From Periplaneta americana (taxonomy: Eukaryota > Arthropoda > Insecta > Blattodea > Blattidae), in contig NC_091122.1 in the NCBI RefSeq assembly GCF_040183065.1, positions 158,931,455 to 158,995,454 of the forward strand: a stretch of 64,000 nt of DNA, written 5' to 3'. The notes under the pieces are model-generated. The model was not told the DNA's origin. It saw only the letters and a list, made by a program, of their open reading frames with translations, and did not search any database. The translations under genes were made by a program, and so were the position numbers. Below, piece by piece: positions 62,743 to 64,000 of this stretch. Numbering within the stretch: the first letter of the stretch is position 1; the number at the start of each line of letters is the position of its first letter.

Positions 62743-63009
62743 CTGTTGAAAAAGGGAGAAGAATCGATTAAATGAGTTATAAGCATCTCAGTAACATTAC
62801 TGTAATTTAATACTTGATAAGTAAAGTAAAAACGAACTTGTAACCGAAAGTTACAACCCAAGAATTCATTTTAATCATTTATTAGAGATAGTCTATCTAG
62901 TTTCGCAAATCAGATTCGTAAAATCGCAAATCACAGATTCGCGAAATACAGATTTTCAGCTGATAAAAGCAAAAATTTTATGTTTCAAGCCCTTCCAGGT
63001 CAAAATATA

Positions 63010-63757
63010 CAGTGAAACCTCTCCTTACAGACACCCCCAAGATACAGACACTTCTCATATACAGACAGATTTTTATGTCCCAACTGAAATAATATATAAA
63101 TAATGATACATTTAACTCTCGTTTACGGACACTCTCAGACATGGACATGGACAGCTGTTTCACAGTCCTAAAGCTTGCTTTACCTCCTGACTGTGGACAG
63201 AACTTGGATTTCAAGACTTAATGTGTTACAGAAATGGAAAATTTAGTACAGAAATTCCTTAACATGAAGGCCACTCCTTGTTAGCTGGAAGCGGGTGGAT
63301 AAACAAAGTCATAAAATTTAGCCTGTCTGATGCGTCCAAGGCTTCCGCGATTGTGAAATTGTATTGGACACATGATAGGGTTAGTAGGATTATTCTCTTC
63401 ACTTCAATCAATTGTTCTGTTTCGAGAGACATGGCACTGAACGTAAAGGTTAAGTTGAAAACTGTAAATTACAGTACTGCATAACTGTAGACCTAGAATA
63501 AAATTGCATGGCACAGTACTGTATTTTCCTTTTTCGGTCTTATCTACTGTAGTTCAAAGTTGCAAAGAATTTACTATAGTATACTGTATTCAGAATTAAA
63601 CTACAGTAATACATTTCATTTCAAGCATGAAGGGATACATAATGCATATTATAAATTTATTGTTAGATTGGGGAGCCTCCCTCTCAATAAAGGACACCTC
63701 CCAGAAGCGGACAGATTGTTACATCCCTTCGATGTCCGTAAATGAGAGGTTTCACTG
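63010..63757. mobile_element. pogo/Tigger-like non-autonomous element (748 bp)
   Basis: Inverted ends CAGTGAAACCTCTC, flanked by TA (63008-63009, 63758-63759). The CAG start and TA target fit the pogo/Tigger group. No intact transposase is present; short frames show no DDE motif. It lies upstream of the GCP5 exon 62526-62742, so probably in another GCP5 intron. Confidence 0.75.
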
Positions 63758-64000
63758 TAGTATGTTTATACTAGGAAAATTTTGTGTATAAGCAAAATGT
63801 TTGTTTTTAGCATGAACTTATTCGAAATTAGTGTTTTTTAAAGACAAATTTTTAATTTTTTTTTTTTTCAGCAAATTTTAATTTAAAGTGTCAAAATGTG
63901 GGTTTTTGTATCATATTCTACAGTTAGACAGCAGGGTTCTACTGCATTTTAGGTTATTAGATGTTAATTTTTCTTTCAAAATCAGTCCCTACCCAAAACT

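Overview
This window looks like an insect nuclear genome, most likely a cockroach or close relative. The evidence is an AT-rich background, two multi-exon genes with very long introns (GT-AG junctions I could phase by hand), and a dense mix of mariner, hAT, pogo-like and Helitron-like DNA elements, LINEs, Penelope-like elements and several tRNA-derived SINE families. The species assignment is inference; there is no operon, prophage or CRISPR content.

Two genes run right to left on the minus strand. (1) Eleven exons from 62742 down to 37239 encode the C-terminal ~658 residues of gamma-tubulin complex component 5 (GCP5/TUBGCP5); the 5' exons lie beyond the right edge. (2) Seven exons from 23974 down to 2423 join in frame into a 1,491-residue nuclear-type protein. 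It has a long acidic N-terminus, a Cys-rich putative zinc-binding segment, a DSDEE motif and a coiled coil, followed by a very long Ser/Gln/Asn-rich tail. The Cys-rich, DSDEE and coiled-coil part resembles the N-terminal region of SETDB1/eggless H3K9 methyltransferases as I know them, but no Tudor, MBD or SET domain is encoded in the window. The two genes are in tandem, with about 13 kb of repeat-filled DNA between them.

Region by region. 1-2.05 kb: two Helitron-like elements in opposite orientation. 2.4-24 kb: the acidic/coiled-coil gene; its introns hold a ~1.45 kb foldback, a satellite-like block with a 157-bp tandem array, a LINE RNase H fragment, two foldback MITEs (one probably a Penelope terminal repeat), an RTE-type LINE, a TIR repeat and a Penelope-like element with a GIY-YIG domain between inverted terminal repeats. 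24.4-25.8 kb: dead hAT. 26.9-32.2 kb: 183-bp MITEs, tRNA-cored foldback repeats, a 284-bp MITE and SINEs. 32.3-35.0 kb: a 5'-truncated, frame-broken LINE. 37.2-62.7 kb: the GCP5 gene, whose introns hold two mariners (one with an intact transposase ORF), several LINE fragments, a 382-bp tandem array carrying tRNA-like heads, SINEs, MITEs and a full-length Helitron-like copy. 63.0-63.8 kb: a pogo/Tigger-like element.

The most notable features are the Penelope-like terminal repeats with hammerhead-ribozyme-like cores, a possibly active mariner 18 nt from a splice donor of GCP5, a LINE tail about 10 nt from another GCP5 donor, palindromic repeats built around a tRNA-like sequence, and the SETDB1-N-terminus-like protein with no visible catalytic half.
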